Shown piece by piece: positions 13,692 to 22,873 of a DNA stretch of 44,308 nucleotides; position 1 is the stretch's first letter; every line of letters starts with the position of its first letter. Origin of the DNA: Aquabacterium sp. GTDB taxonomy: Bacteria; Pseudomonadota; Gammaproteobacteria; Burkholderiales; Burkholderiaceae_C. The notes beneath the pieces were generated by a model. That model did not search any database, had not been told where the DNA came from, and saw only the letters and a program-made list of their open reading frames with translations. Where the stretch lies: contig JAHFQM010000013.1 in NCBI GenBank assembly GCA_023266355.1, positions 1-44,308 of the forward strand, given 5' to 3'. A program made the translations under genes and the position numbers.

Positions 13692-16600
13692 ATGGAAACC
13701 CGCAGTCTCGGCAACCTGGTGGTGCGGCTGGCCGTGGAGCTGGCCAAGTACAAGGCCGACTGGAAGGAAGCCGAGGCGGCGACGCGCGACGGCGCGGCCC
13801 GGGTGGAAGACGCCACCAAGGGCATGGACAAGGTGTCGGGCGCGCTGACCGACACGCTGAAGCGCCAGACCGGCGCCTTCGGCGAGGTGGCGAGCGGGGC
13901 GATGGAATATACCGGCGCGGCCCAGGCGGCCACCGGCGCATCCACCGCCGCCGCGGCGGGCCTGGCCGCGGTGGCGGCGGCGGCCGCGGTGGCCGGCTAC
14001 GCCTGGTACCAGGGTGCCAAGGAACAGAAGGCGCTGAACGACAGCCTGCTGCTGACGGGCAACTATGCGGGCGTGGTGACCGGCCAGCTGGACCGGATGG
14101 CGCTGAGCGTGGCCAGCAGCATCGGCGGCACGGTGGGCCATGCGCGCGAGGTGCTGGCCGGCCTGGTGAGCACCGGCCGCTTCACCGTGGAAAGCCTGGG
14201 CTCCGTGGGCGAGGCGGTGCAGCTGGTGGCGCGCTACAGCGGCCAGAGCAACGCCGAGGTGCTCAAGCACTTTGCGGGCATGGCGGACGGCGTGGCCAAG
14301 TGGGCCGAGAAGTCGAACGAGGCCTATCACTTCCTGACGCTGGAGACCTACCGCTACATCAAGGCGCTGGAGGACCAGGGCGACAAGCAAGGGGCCATGC
14401 GCGCCACCAGCGAGGCGCTGAGCAAGCACCTGGGCGGCGACCTGACGCAGAACCTGGGCTTGCTGGAGAAGGCCTGGAAGGGCGTCGAAGGCGCTGCCTC
14501 GAAGGCCTGGTCGGCGATGAAGGACATCGGCAAGGACAAGTCGATGGACCAGCAGATCGAGGCGGCCGCGCTGCGCCTGGAGAACGCCAAGAAGGGCCTG
14601 GGCGCGAGGTCGGCCAGCGGCCAGGACAACATCGCCGCGCAGCAGGAGGAGCTGCGCCAGCTGATGCGCCGCAAGGAGCTGCTGGAGTCCAACGCCAATG
14701 CGCAGATGGCCAAGGCCCAGGCCGACGAAAAGGCCATCAAGGCCGATGGCGAGTGGGCCAAGATCGCCGACCAGAACCTCACGCGCCGGCAGAAGATGAA
14801 CAAGGAGTTGGAGGACGCGCGCAAGGTCGCCGAGGCCGCGGGCGTGAGCGCGGAGAAGCTGGCGAAGGTGGAAGAGCAGATCCGCCAGCGCTACGCCGAG
14901 AAGGGCCGCGCCGGCCCCGATCTGGAGGCGCAGGAGCTGGAGAAACAGCGCCGGCTGCTGGCCGAGCTGTCGGGCGTGCAGGCCAGCTACATGGGCGACC
15001 TGCAGCGGCTGAACGCCATGCGCCTGGCCGGCAACATCGGCGAGGAGCAGTACGTCAAGCTGGTGGGCGAGCTGATCGCCAAGCAGCCGATGGCCAAGGC
15101 GCTGATCAAGGCCCAGGCCGACGAGACCGAGCGCCTGGCCAAGGCGAGCGAAGCGGCCGCCAAGGCGCACGAGAGCCACATCGCCGAGGTGGACAAGGGC
15201 ATCGACAAGCTGCAAAAGGAAATCGAGGCCCAGCAGCAGCACAACGCCACGCTGGGCCTGTCGAAGCAGGCGATCGCCGAACTCGACGCGGCCAAGCTCG
15301 AGGAGCAGGCCACCTCGCTGGAAGGCGTGGCGATCCGCAAGCTGGAGAAGGACCTGGACCAGGGCCTGTACGACATGCGCATGCGCGAGGCCGCGCAGCT
15401 GCGCGAGCTGGCGAGGCTGAAGCGCGAGGGCGGGGCCAAGGAGACCGCGGTCGAAGAGGCAAAGAACGCCGCCGCCGAGTGGAAGAAGACCAACGACGAA
15501 ATCAACCGCACCCTCACCGATGCGCTGATGCGGGCGTTCGACTCGGGCTCGGGCTTCGGCCATGCCTTCGTGCGAACCCTGGAGGACATGTTCAAGACGA
15601 TGGTGCTGCGCCCGGTGATCGCGGCCATCGTCTCGCCGATCTCGCAGTCGATCAACGGCGCGATCGGGACGAGCAACGCGGGCAACGTCGGATCGATGCT
15701 CGGCGGCGCCAGCTCGTTCCTGGGCGCCGGCGCCAGCGCCACGATGCAGAACGGGCTGATCTCCGGCTTTAGCGCCAACATGGGCAACATCGGTACGCTG
15801 ATGTCGGGCGGCAGCTACATGACCGCGCTGTCGGCGGCAGCTCCCTACCTGGCCGTGGCGCTGGCCGCCTACAGCATCCTGTCTGGCAGCTTCAAGGGCG
15901 AGACGCGCTCGGGCGGCCAGTACAGCAACACCACCTTCACCGGTGGGCCCTCGGGCGGCGAGATCAACGGCGGCCAGGTGCGCCAGTCGATCACCGCCAC
16001 GATCGACGCGATCAACTCGGGCCTGAAGGGCCTGGGCAGCTCGCAGACGCTGGTGGACCTGCAATCTGGTTTCGAGTCGAGCAAGAACGGCAAGGGCTTT
16101 GCCTATGCGGGCGGCCAGCTGTCGGGCGGCAAAGTGTTCGGCCAGGGGCGCGGCGACCTGTACGGCGACAGCGGCATCATGAACCGGCGCGGCTCGATGA
16201 CGCCAGAAGAAGCCGCCGCGGCCGAGACCGAGGAGTGGAAGCAGGCCATGCTGCAAGCCTGGCAGGCGGCCGACGTGCCGGGCCAGCTGGGTGAATACCT
16301 ACGCGGCCTGGGCGATATCGACAAGCTGTCGGGCGGCGCACTGGATGCGGCGATCGGCAGAGTGCAGAAGGCCTTGAGCGAGAAGGCCACGCTGGAGGAC
16401 CAGTACTACGCGCTGACGCACACCGACCTGGAGAACGTGACCAAGGCGCGCCAGCGCGAGCGCGATGCGCTGGACGAGAGCAACCGCGCCCTGTACGACC
16501 AGGTGGCCGCGCTGGTGGACCAGAAGCAGGCCGCCGAGGCTGCCGCGGCCGCGCAGGCCAACATCGATCGCGAGCGGCTGGGCCTGGAGAACCAGCTGCT

Positions 16601-17942
16601 ACAGCTGCGCGGCGAGACCGACGAGCTGCGCCGGCGCGAGCTGGCCGGGCTGGACGCTTCGAACCGCGCGATCCAACAGCAGATCTATGACTGGCAGGAC
16701 GCGCAGGCGGCCGCCCAGGCGGCGGCGCAGGCCGCGCAGAAGGCCGCGGACGCGGTGCGCCAGGTGACCGACGACGCTTACAGCGCGGTGGAGCGCGCGA
16801 TCGGCGCCGAGCGCGATCGCATTGCCCGCCAGCACCAGACGACTCAAGACGCGGCCAACGATCTGCGGGGCCTCTTTGGCCTGCTGGGCGACAACGTGCG
16901 GGCCCTGTATGGCCAGGTGGACGCCACCGCCACCATGGGCGCGCAGCAGGGCCGCGACTTCATCGCGCGGGCGCTGGCCACCGCCCAGAACAGCGGCTAC
17001 CTGCCCGACCAGACGCAGCTGTCCGACGCGATCGGCGCGGCGCGCGGCGGGATCGACAGCAAGAAGTACGCGAGCGCGTTCGAGCAGACGCGCGACCAGC
17101 TGGTGCTGGCCGGGCAGTTGAAGGGCCTGCAGGACCTGACGGGCACGCAGCTGACCACGGCCGAACAGCAGCTGAAGATCGAGCAGGAGCAGCTGGACCG
17201 GCTGGACGATCAGCTGCTGCTGGCGCGCCAGGAGGTGGACGCGGTGCGCGGGGTGGACACCCGGGTGCTGTCGGTGGGCCAGGCCCTGCAGGAGCTGGCC
17301 GACGCGCTACTGGCCGAGAAGAAGGGCAGCGGCAGCACGGGCGCCAAGCCGGCGGGCGGCAGCACCAGCGGCGCGGCCTTCGGCGCGGGCGGCGGATCGT
17401 CGTCGGGCGCGACGGCCTGGCAGATCGGCAGCCAAGGCACGATGGGCAACAGCCTGGGTGTGGTGACCTATGGCGGGGACAACCTGTCACTGGACTTCCG
17501 CGCCTTCGTCGCCGACAACCTGGCCAATCCGGCGGCGATCGCGGCCAAGGTGCAGGGCTTCGGCGGCACGATGGCCGACGTGGCGGCCCTGATGGGGCCG
17601 GATTTCAGCGAGGCCGCTGTGCAGGCCTGGTTCGCGGCCAATGGCGTCGCCGCCTTCGCCGCCGGCGGCGATCACTCGGGCGGCTGGGCGATGGTGGGCG
17701 AGCGCGGGCCTGAGCTGGCCTGGCTGCCGCCGGCGCGGATCTACGACGCGCAGAGCACTCAGACGATGCTGGCCGGCACGGACGGCGGCGATTCGGCGCT
17801 GGCGCAAGAGCTGCGCGCGCTGCGCAGCGATCAGCAGGCCCAGGCCTACGCCTTTACCCAGCAGCTGCTGCGCCTGACGCAGCTGCACGAGCGCTGGAAC
17901 GGCATGGGCATGCCGCCGGTGCGCGCGGGAGTGCCAGCATGA
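13692..17942 (+). CDS. tail tape measure protein
   Basis: This 1416-residue protein is the longest in the window and follows G/GT directly, the invariant tape-measure position. Its bulk is Ala/Gln/Glu-rich helix and coiled coil (about residues 290-610 and 900-1200). Hydrophobic Ala-rich stretches occur near residues 75-105 and 710-730. The C-terminus carries the familiar FAAGGDHSGGWAMVGERGPE motif. At roughly 1.5 angstrom of tail per residue the expected tail is about 200 nm. The last codons overlap the next gene by four bases. Confidence is very high. Confidence 0.93.
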   Translation: METRSLGNLVVRLAVELAKYKADWKEAEAATRDGAARVEDATKGMDKVSGALTDTLKRQTGAFGEVASGAMEYTGAAQAATGASTAAAAGLAAVAAAAAVAGYAWYQGAKEQKALNDSLLLTGNYAGVVTGQLDRMALSVASSIGGTVGHAREVLAGLVSTGRFTVESLGSVGEAVQLVARYSGQSNAEVLKHFAGMADGVAKWAEKSNEAYHFLTLETYRYIKALEDQGDKQGAMRATSEALSKHLGGDLTQNLGLLEKAWKGVEGAASKAWSAMKDIGKDKSMDQQIEAAALRLENAKKGLGARSASGQDNIAAQQEELRQLMRRKELLESNANAQMAKAQADEKAIKADGEWAKIADQNLTRRQKMNKELEDARKVAEAAGVSAEKLAKVEEQIRQRYAEKGRAGPDLEAQELEKQRRLLAELSGVQASYMGDLQRLNAMRLAGNIGEEQYVKLVGELIAKQPMAKALIKAQADETERLAKASEAAAKAHESHIAEVDKGIDKLQKEIEAQQQHNATLGLSKQAIAELDAAKLEEQATSLEGVAIRKLEKDLDQGLYDMRMREAAQLRELARLKREGGAKETAVEEAKNAAAEWKKTNDEINRTLTDALMRAFDSGSGFGHAFVRTLEDMFKTMVLRPVIAAIVSPISQSINGAIGTSNAGNVGSMLGGASSFLGAGASATMQNGLISGFSANMGNIGTLMSGGSYMTALSAAAPYLAVALAAYSILSGSFKGETRSGGQYSNTTFTGGPSGGEINGGQVRQSITATIDAINSGLKGLGSSQTLVDLQSGFESSKNGKGFAYAGGQLSGGKVFGQGRGDLYGDSGIMNRRGSMTPEEAAAAETEEWKQAMLQAWQAADVPGQLGEYLRGLGDIDKLSGGALDAAIGRVQKALSEKATLEDQYYALTHTDLENVTKARQRERDALDESNRALYDQVAALVDQKQAAEAAAAAQANIDRERLGLENQLLQLRGETDELRRRELAGLDASNRAIQQQIYDWQDAQAAAQAAAQAAQKAADAVRQVTDDAYSAVERAIGAERDRIARQHQTTQDAANDLRGLFGLLGDNVRALYGQVDATATMGAQQGRDFIARALATAQNSGYLPDQTQLSDAIGAARGGIDSKKYASAFEQTRDQLVLAGQLKGLQDLTGTQLTTAEQQLKIEQEQLDRLDDQLLLARQEVDAVRGVDTRVLSVGQALQELADALLAEKKGSGSTGAKPAGGSTSGAAFGAGGGSSSGATAWQIGSQGTMGNSLGVVTYGGDNLSLDFRAFVADNLANPAAIAAKVQGFGGTMADVAALMGPDFSEAAVQAWFAANGVAAFAAGGDHSGGWAMVGERGPELAWLPPARIYDAQSTQTMLAGTDGGDSALAQELRALRSDQQAQAYAFTQQLLRLTQLHERWNGMGMPPVRAGVPA

Positions 17943-18856
17943 GCGAGCAGAGCCTGGTGATCGTGCCGCCGCTGGAGATCACCGACGCCATGCTGACGGC
18001 CACCGACGTGCCCGAGGCGGACTATGCCGCGTGGAACGCCGCCACCGCCTATGTGATCGGCGACCGCGTGATCCGCACCGGGGTGCACGAGATCTATGAG
18101 CGGGTGGTGGCAGGCACCACCGCCACCGCGCCCGAGGCGGATGCCGTCAACTGGCTGAAGGTGTCGCCCACCAACCGCTGGAAGCTGTTCGACCGGCGCA
18201 ACTCCAGCCGCACGGCGCAGGCCAACGCGTTCTATTACCGCATCACGCCCGGCCAGGCGATCGGCGCGCAGTACCTGGGTGACCTGGTGGACTGCGACAC
18301 GGTGCGCATCCGCATGACCGACCCGGTCTACGGGCTGGTGTACGACAGCGGCCTGGTCAGCGTGGGCGCGTTGCCCCTGTCGGCCGACTGGCACAGCTTT
18401 CTGCTGGGCAACTGGTCCAGCGGGCAGCGGCTGTACACGGTGGCGGATCTGCCGAGTTTTCCGAACGCGGAGCTGCGGGTGGACTTTGCCGGCGGGCCCG
18501 CCCTGGCGGTGGGCGTGCTGTTGCTGGGGACGGCGTTCGAGTTCGGCCTGGGGGTGCAGCGCGGCATTCGCACCGGCATCCAGGACTATTCGCAGAACAC
18601 GCGCAACAAGTTCGGCGACATGGACTTTGTCGAGGGCGCCTACGCCAAGACGGTGCGCATAACGGTACGCGTGCTCAACAGCGAGCTGGACACGCTGCAG
18701 GACTTCTTGACGGACCTGCGCGCCCAGCCGGCGCTGTACATCGGCTACGGCCCGCTGGGCGTGACGCACGTGTACGGGCGCTACCTGAGCTTCGAAAACG
18801 TCATTTCGTACGCCCGCGAGTCGGACTGCGAGCTGCAACTGGAAGGACTGACCTGA
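17939..18856 (+). CDS. tail-tip protein with N-terminal carbohydrate-binding-like segment
   Basis: This 305-residue protein immediately follows the tape measure. Residues about 28-85 include AWNAATAYVIGDRVI and later TAPEADAVNWLKV, the layout of type-3 chitin-binding / CBM5-12 modules (AWxxxxxYxxGDxV, then a W). The rest is beta-rich with GIRTGIQDYSQNTRNKFGD and a C-terminal FTLRxx-like strand set, like distal/minor tail proteins. It probably forms part of the tail tip contacting the cell surface. The same C-terminal half of the carbohydrate-binding-like segment recurs in the next two genes. Confidence 0.65.
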   Translation: MSEQSLVIVPPLEITDAMLTATDVPEADYAAWNAATAYVIGDRVIRTGVHEIYERVVAGTTATAPEADAVNWLKVSPTNRWKLFDRRNSSRTAQANAFYYRITPGQAIGAQYLGDLVDCDTVRIRMTDPVYGLVYDSGLVSVGALPLSADWHSFLLGNWSSGQRLYTVADLPSFPNAELRVDFAGGPALAVGVLLLGTAFEFGLGVQRGIRTGIQDYSQNTRNKFGDMDFVEGAYAKTVRITVRVLNSELDTLQDFLTDLRAQPALYIGYGPLGVTHVYGRYLSFENVISYARESDCELQLEGLT

Positions 18857-19485
18857 TGGCCATCGACGCACTGCCGGCCGCCCCGGCGCCAACCGACAGC
18901 CGCGCCACCTTCATGGCGAAAGCGTTCGCCTGGGTGACGGCGCTGGTGACATGGACGACGCAGGCCAATGCGCAGGCGGTGGCCACCGACCTGAGCGAAG
19001 CCAATGCGGCCGCCAGCGCCGCCAACGCCGCCGCATCGGCCGCCGCGGCGCAGGCCGTCGCCGGCGCGATCGCGTTCAATGCCGCGACCAATTACGCGCA
19101 GTACCAGGCGGCCATCAGCACGGTGAACCTGCTGACCTATCGGCGCAAGACGGCGGGCATCAGCGCCACCGACCCGAGCGCGGACGCGGCCAACTGGGCG
19201 CCGGTGGGGCTGGCGCCGGTGGTGGTGCAGGCCATCGCCGTCAACACGGCCGCCGTTGCCGGCGTGGTGTACCTGGTCACCGCCACCGGCGTGGAGCTGA
19301 CGCTGCCGGCTGCGGCGGGCGACCAGGACCTGGTGAGGTACCGCATGGCGCCGGGCGTGACCAGCTTCACCCTCAAGCGCAACGGCAACAAGATCGAGAA
19401 CGTCGCGGACGACTTTCTGGTCGACATCGCCAACGTCAGCGGCGTCCTGCACTTAGACGCCACTTACGGCTGGCTGCACATCTGA
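18856..19485 (+). CDS. tail fibre/tip protein with coiled coil and carbohydrate-binding-like segment
   Basis: This 209-residue protein overlaps the previous stop by one base. It starts with a short Pro-rich tract and a helix (RATFMAKAFAWVTALVTW), continues with an Ala-rich heptad coiled coil (about 38-75), then YRRKTAGISATDPSADAANW, resembling a carbohydrate-binding module end, and closes with a beta-rich C-terminus (GVTSFTLKRNGNKIENVADD) like fibre knob domains. It probably trimerises through the coiled coil. Confidence 0.6.
   Translation: MAIDALPAAPAPTDSRATFMAKAFAWVTALVTWTTQANAQAVATDLSEANAAASAANAAASAAAAQAVAGAIAFNAATNYAQYQAAISTVNLLTYRRKTAGISATDPSADAANWAPVGLAPVVVQAIAVNTAAVAGVVYLVTATGVELTLPAAAGDQDLVRYRMAPGVTSFTLKRNGNKIENVADDFLVDIANVSGVLHLDATYGWLHI
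19163..19189 (+). repeat. 27-bp direct repeat shared by adjacent tail genes
   Basis: The 27 bases here match 19637-19663 in the next gene with a single difference. Both copies encode the ATDPSADA core of the carbohydrate-binding-like segment. This marks domain duplication or exchange between the two tail genes. Confidence 0.6.
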
Positions 19486-19500
19486 CGAAAGGCCGACCCC

Positions 19501-19935
19501 ATGACCACCTCACTCTCCACCGTTCTGGGCGGCAACCCGCCGCTGTGGGTCAGCGGCAGGACTTACGGCCAGTGGCAGATCGTGCGCAGCCCGGCCGATT
19601 ACCAGCTGTATGTGCGCATCACGGCGGCCGGCAGCGGCGCCACCGACCCGAGCGCCGACGCGGTGAACTATCTGCCGGCCGGCGGGCGGGCGCCCAAGAG
19701 CAACCAGCGCGGAACGATCACCATTGCGTCGGGGGCGGCCTCTGCCACCGCAACCGTCACGGCCGTCGTTACGGGCAAGAGCCGGCTGCGTCGGCTCGGT
19801 TACACCTTCAACGGGGCCGGAGATCAGCAAGTCGTGCCGCGACTCGCCCTCACCAACACAACCACCATCACCGCGACCCGCAATGGGACCACTGGTGACA
19901 CGGTGGTCTCCTGGGAACTGACGGAGTACTTCTGA
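19501..19935 (+). CDS. small tail protein with carbohydrate-binding-like and Ig-like segments
   Basis: This 144-residue protein begins with GNPPLWVSGRTYGQWQIV, then GSGATDPSADAVNYLPAG, the same segment as in the preceding gene. The second half (RGTITIASGAASATATVTAV) is an all-beta stretch of alternating Ser/Thr/Val as in phage Ig-like or fibre decorations. It is likely a surface-exposed tail component that binds host glycans; the ligand is unknown. Confidence 0.6.
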   Translation: MTTSLSTVLGGNPPLWVSGRTYGQWQIVRSPADYQLYVRITAAGSGATDPSADAVNYLPAGGRAPKSNQRGTITIASGAASATATVTAVVTGKSRLRRLGYTFNGAGDQQVVPRLALTNTTTITATRNGTTGDTVVSWELTEYF

Positions 19936-20372
19936 TGCCCTACTACGCACAACTCAACGAAGCGGGCGTCTGCACCGCCGTCACCGAAACCGCCGGCGAG
20001 ATCGATGCGCCGCACATGGTCGCCGTGGACAGCCTGGACGCTGCGCTGCTGGGCCAAACCTACGCGAACGGCGTGTTCACGGCGCCGGTGATCGCGCCCG
20101 CGCCGCGCTACCTCACCCGCCTGGCCTTCATCAGCCGCTTCACGGATGCGGAGGCCGTGGGCATCGACCTGGCCAGCATCGGCGCCACCGCGCAGGCGGC
20201 GGGCATGCGCAGGTACATGAACAAGGTGGACGCCGCCACCTACATCGATCCGCAGCGCGCCGACACGCGCGCCGGCGTGCAGGCGCTGGAGGCCGGGGGC
20301 CTGCTGGCCGCAGGGCGCGCGCTGCAAATCCTGGACGCGCCGGTTGCGGACGAAGAGCTGTATCGGGCCTGA
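19935..20372 (+). CDS. small tail-region protein
   Basis: This 145-residue protein begins PYYAQLNEAGVCTAVTETAG, a typical N-terminal strand pair of short tail-associated proteins. The C-terminal half (RYLTRLAFISRFTDAEAVGI) is helical, with Arg/Asp-rich turns. It shares a one-base overlap with the preceding gene. A tail-fibre accessory or assembly role is suggested by position only. Confidence 0.55.
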   Translation: MPYYAQLNEAGVCTAVTETAGEIDAPHMVAVDSLDAALLGQTYANGVFTAPVIAPAPRYLTRLAFISRFTDAEAVGIDLASIGATAQAAGMRRYMNKVDAATYIDPQRADTRAGVQALEAGGLLAAGRALQILDAPVADEELYRA

Positions 20373-20373
20373 C

Positions 20374-21078
20374 ATGACGCGCCGCGCCCTTGCCCTCTTC
20401 CTCACGTTTCTGCTGCCCGTGCTGCTGGCTGCCTGCGGCGGCGGCGCGCCAGGCGCCAGCGCCGCGATGTTCAGCGACTCGTCCTGGACCACCAGCTATT
20501 TCGATCCGCCGGGCGTGCTGGTGGTCGGCTCTCCGACCATGACCGAGCTGGCCAACGCCGCCGGCCCGGTGCACGTGATCGATCACTCAGCCAACGGCCT
20601 GCAGCTGGCCGAGCTGCTGCGCGGCGGGCCGGTGCTGATGGGTGCGGCGGTGGGGCAGACGGTGCAGCCGCTGACGCTGCAACTGGGCAGCGAGCTGGCG
20701 CGCTACGTCGTCTTCGGCCTGGGGCATGTGGAGGCCCTGTTCACCGACACCACGCCCAGCGAGTTCGCCGCCACGGCGCGCGAGGCCGTTGTCGCCGTGC
20801 GCGCCGCGGGCAAGACGCCCATCCTGCTGGGCCTGATCCGCTTCGCGCCTTCGCAGCTCATCACGCCCACCATGATCGCGCGGCGCGATGCGTTCGACGC
20901 GGTGCTGGCGCGGGTGGCGGCCGAGGAGGGCGTGCCCTTCGTCGACCAGGGCGCGGCGCGCTTCGACGGCCCCGCCGACGTGCGCCCGGATCTGCTGCAC
21001 CCGGGCGCGGCCTACAACCAGCGGCGCGCCGCGCTCGTCGCGCAGCGCCTGGCGCAGATCACCGGGGCTATGCAATGA
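20374..21078 (+). CDS. SGNH/GDSL-hydrolase-like lipoprotein
   Basis: This 234-residue protein has a bacterial lipoprotein signal: positive N-terminus, hydrophobic core and lipobox LLAAC with lipidated Cys21, followed by Gly residues (no Asp at +2, so sorted to the outer membrane). The mature part resembles an SGNH hydrolase: GVLVVGSPTMTE in place of GDS (candidate Ser53), a central strand YVVFGLGHVEAL, and a C-terminal DLLHPG giving the Asp-His of the DxxH motif (about 206 and 209). The canonical block-III Asn is not obvious, so activity is uncertain. It sits between tail genes in the same operon. Membrane anchoring suggests action on the cell envelope of the infected host, such as receptor change or exclusion, rather than in the virion. 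Confidence 0.65.
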   Translation: MTRRALALFLTFLLPVLLAACGGGAPGASAAMFSDSSWTTSYFDPPGVLVVGSPTMTELANAAGPVHVIDHSANGLQLAELLRGGPVLMGAAVGQTVQPLTLQLGSELARYVVFGLGHVEALFTDTTPSEFAATAREAVVAVRAAGKTPILLGLIRFAPSQLITPTMIARRDAFDAVLARVAAEEGVPFVDQGAARFDGPADVRPDLLHPGAAYNQRRAALVAQRLAQITGAMQ

Positions 21079-21428
21079 CCATCCAGACCTACACCCACAA
21101 GCGCGGCGCCACGCTCAGCCTGGCCGGCGCGGTGACGCTGCCCGCAGGCGTGTGGGGCGCCACCTCGCAGGTCAAGCAAGACGTTGCCGGCGCGCTGGTG
21201 CTGGTGGAGGTGCTGGCCGTCACGTTGGCGCCGATCGCCGTGCCCGACCCGGGCGGCCCGACTCACACCATCCTGCTCGAATCGTCCAGCGCGGCCGCGG
21301 CCGACTGGCCGCTGGGGCGCCTGCAGTGCGACGTGCGCTTTCAGGATGCCAGCGTGCCTCCGGTGGTGCTGCCCACCGAGACGTTTGACATCAAGGTTGT
21401 GCGCGAGGTGACCGGTGTCCCTGCTTAA
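21075..21428 (+). CDS. small beta-rich tail/baseplate protein
   Basis: This 117-residue protein overlaps the lipoprotein stop by four bases. Its sequence is made almost entirely of beta strands (RGATLSLAGAVTLPAGVWG, VLVEVLAVTLAPI, GRLQCDVRFQD) and resembles Ig-like or BppU-type proteins that carry receptor-binding modules. It lacks signal or membrane segments. It overlaps the fibre gene by 14 bases and may be an adaptor for it. Confidence 0.55.
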   Translation: MTIQTYTHKRGATLSLAGAVTLPAGVWGATSQVKQDVAGALVLVEVLAVTLAPIAVPDPGGPTHTILLESSSAAAADWPLGRLQCDVRFQDASVPPVVLPTETFDIKVVREVTGVPA

Positions 21429-22860
21429 CCTGACGCCCACGCGCAGCGTCACGCTCAGCCTGACGGGGGCCAATGGGTCGGTCTCGATCGGCGCCGGCAC
21501 GGCCGCGCTGTCGGTGCTGCTTGCCCCCATGCTGCGCGGCCCCGCCGGACCAGCAGTCCCGCCGGGCGGTGCCGACAGGCAGGTTCAGTTCAACGATGGC
21601 GGCGCGTTCGGTGGTAGCGCGAGCTTCACTTGGGACAAGGCGACGAACACGCTGAAGCTGGGTCCGAAAGTTTGCATCGGTAATGCGGGAGTCAATGACA
21701 CCGCCTACTTGCTGAGGAACGTGTCCGGCTACGGGATCATCGGTGGCTTTGGTTTCGAGGCAGGTGGAAATACTTTCGTCTGTGACGCGACCAGCAATGG
21801 CATTCCTGGCGGGCCGGCGATTTCTTTTCGGTTGAATGACAACCTCGCGGGAATTCGGTTGCGCAGTGGTTCCTCATTCACATGGGCGCCCAGCAGCACT
21901 GACCCGACTGGTGTTCCTGACCTCCTGCTGTCCCGTGACGCGGCTGGTGTTCTCGCCCAGCGCAACGGCACCAATACGCAGACCTTCCGCCTCTATGGCT
22001 CCTACACGGATTCCAGCAACTATCAACGCCTCGCGCTGAACACGTCCGCCACCCAGGTCGAACTCGCGGCCGAGTCCGCGGGCACCGGCGCAGCGAACAT
22101 CGATGTGGTGCTGACGCCCAAAGGCGCCGGCAGGGTCAAGACCAACAACGCGCTGTCGGTCAATGCGATCGGTAAAGCCGCGCCGGGTCTGATCGTCCAG
22201 GTGGACGATCAACAGAACGTCTTCCAATACCTGAAGGGCAATGGCACGAACTTGGTGCGGGCCATCTGGGACGGCAGCAACTTCCACCATTACGTCAACG
22301 GGACCATCTACTACAACATTGGCAGTGGTGGACTTCACTTCGACGGCAACGGTAGCGCCAACGTGGGCATCGGCATCCGTGGGAATGCCTACATTGCCCT
22401 GAATAGCCTCACCACTTCGGCACCCGGCAACGCCAACCTCTGGGCTGGGCCGAACGCCTACGCGACGGCTGGGAATCAACTCACATCGATTTCGCCCATC
22501 GCGTTCTCCACCTGGGCGTGGAACGGCGCCAATGGGTGGTCGATCTCGTCAAGGGGCTCCCTCAAGCAGGTGCAACAGTCCGCTGCCGATGGTGATGCGC
22601 GACTGGCGATCTTGAATACTTCCGGCGCTGAAGTGATTTCCTTCGACTACCTGACGAAGGTGACGACCATGACGACGGCAAAGACGCCCGGCGTCACCGT
22701 CGCAGCCCTTCTTGCAGCCGCCACCGCGGGCGCAGGCGCCCGCGCATTCGTCACCGACGCCACTCTCGCGGCAGCGGGCAACTTCGGTGCTGCCGTCGTC
22801 GGCGGCGGCGCCAACAAAGTCCCCGTCTGGTGCGATGGCGCCGCGTGGTTCATCGGATAA
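21415..22860 (+). CDS. tail fibre / receptor-binding protein
   Basis: This 481-residue protein starts at GTG inside the previous gene. Residues about 1-80 form the attachment end (RSVTLSLTGANGSVSIGAG, then RQVQFNDGGAFGGSASFTWD, a recurring fibre motif). The middle is Asn/Ser/Thr/Gly-rich beta repeats. The C-terminus (ARAFVTDATLAAAGNFGAAV, then NKVPVWCDGAAWFIG) is the common end of phage fibres. Bases about 21660-22640 are visibly richer in A+T than the neighbours, the usual sign of exchanged receptor-binding sequence. Strongly supported as the main adhesin. Confidence 0.75.
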   Translation: MSLLNLTPTRSVTLSLTGANGSVSIGAGTAALSVLLAPMLRGPAGPAVPPGGADRQVQFNDGGAFGGSASFTWDKATNTLKLGPKVCIGNAGVNDTAYLLRNVSGYGIIGGFGFEAGGNTFVCDATSNGIPGGPAISFRLNDNLAGIRLRSGSSFTWAPSSTDPTGVPDLLLSRDAAGVLAQRNGTNTQTFRLYGSYTDSSNYQRLALNTSATQVELAAESAGTGAANIDVVLTPKGAGRVKTNNALSVNAIGKAAPGLIVQVDDQQNVFQYLKGNGTNLVRAIWDGSNFHHYVNGTIYYNIGSGGLHFDGNGSANVGIGIRGNAYIALNSLTTSAPGNANLWAGPNAYATAGNQLTSISPIAFSTWAWNGANGWSISSRGSLKQVQQSAADGDARLAILNTSGAEVISFDYLTKVTTMTTAKTPGVTVAALLAAATAGAGARAFVTDATLAAAGNFGAAVVGGGANKVPVWCDGAAWFIG

Positions 22861-22873
22861 CAGGAGTCCCTCA

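Noticed and set aside
6735..16256. Long minus-strand open frames opposite the capsid and tape-measure genes (6735-9722 and 13683-16256)
   Set aside because: They are the mirror of high-GC third-position genes; their translations are Arg/His/Gln-rich and have no fold or ribosome sites, while the plus-strand products are clear phage families.
20374..21078. SGNH-like protein as a virion tail spike enzyme
   Set aside because: The lipobox indicates membrane anchoring in the host envelope, which does not fit a structural tail component.
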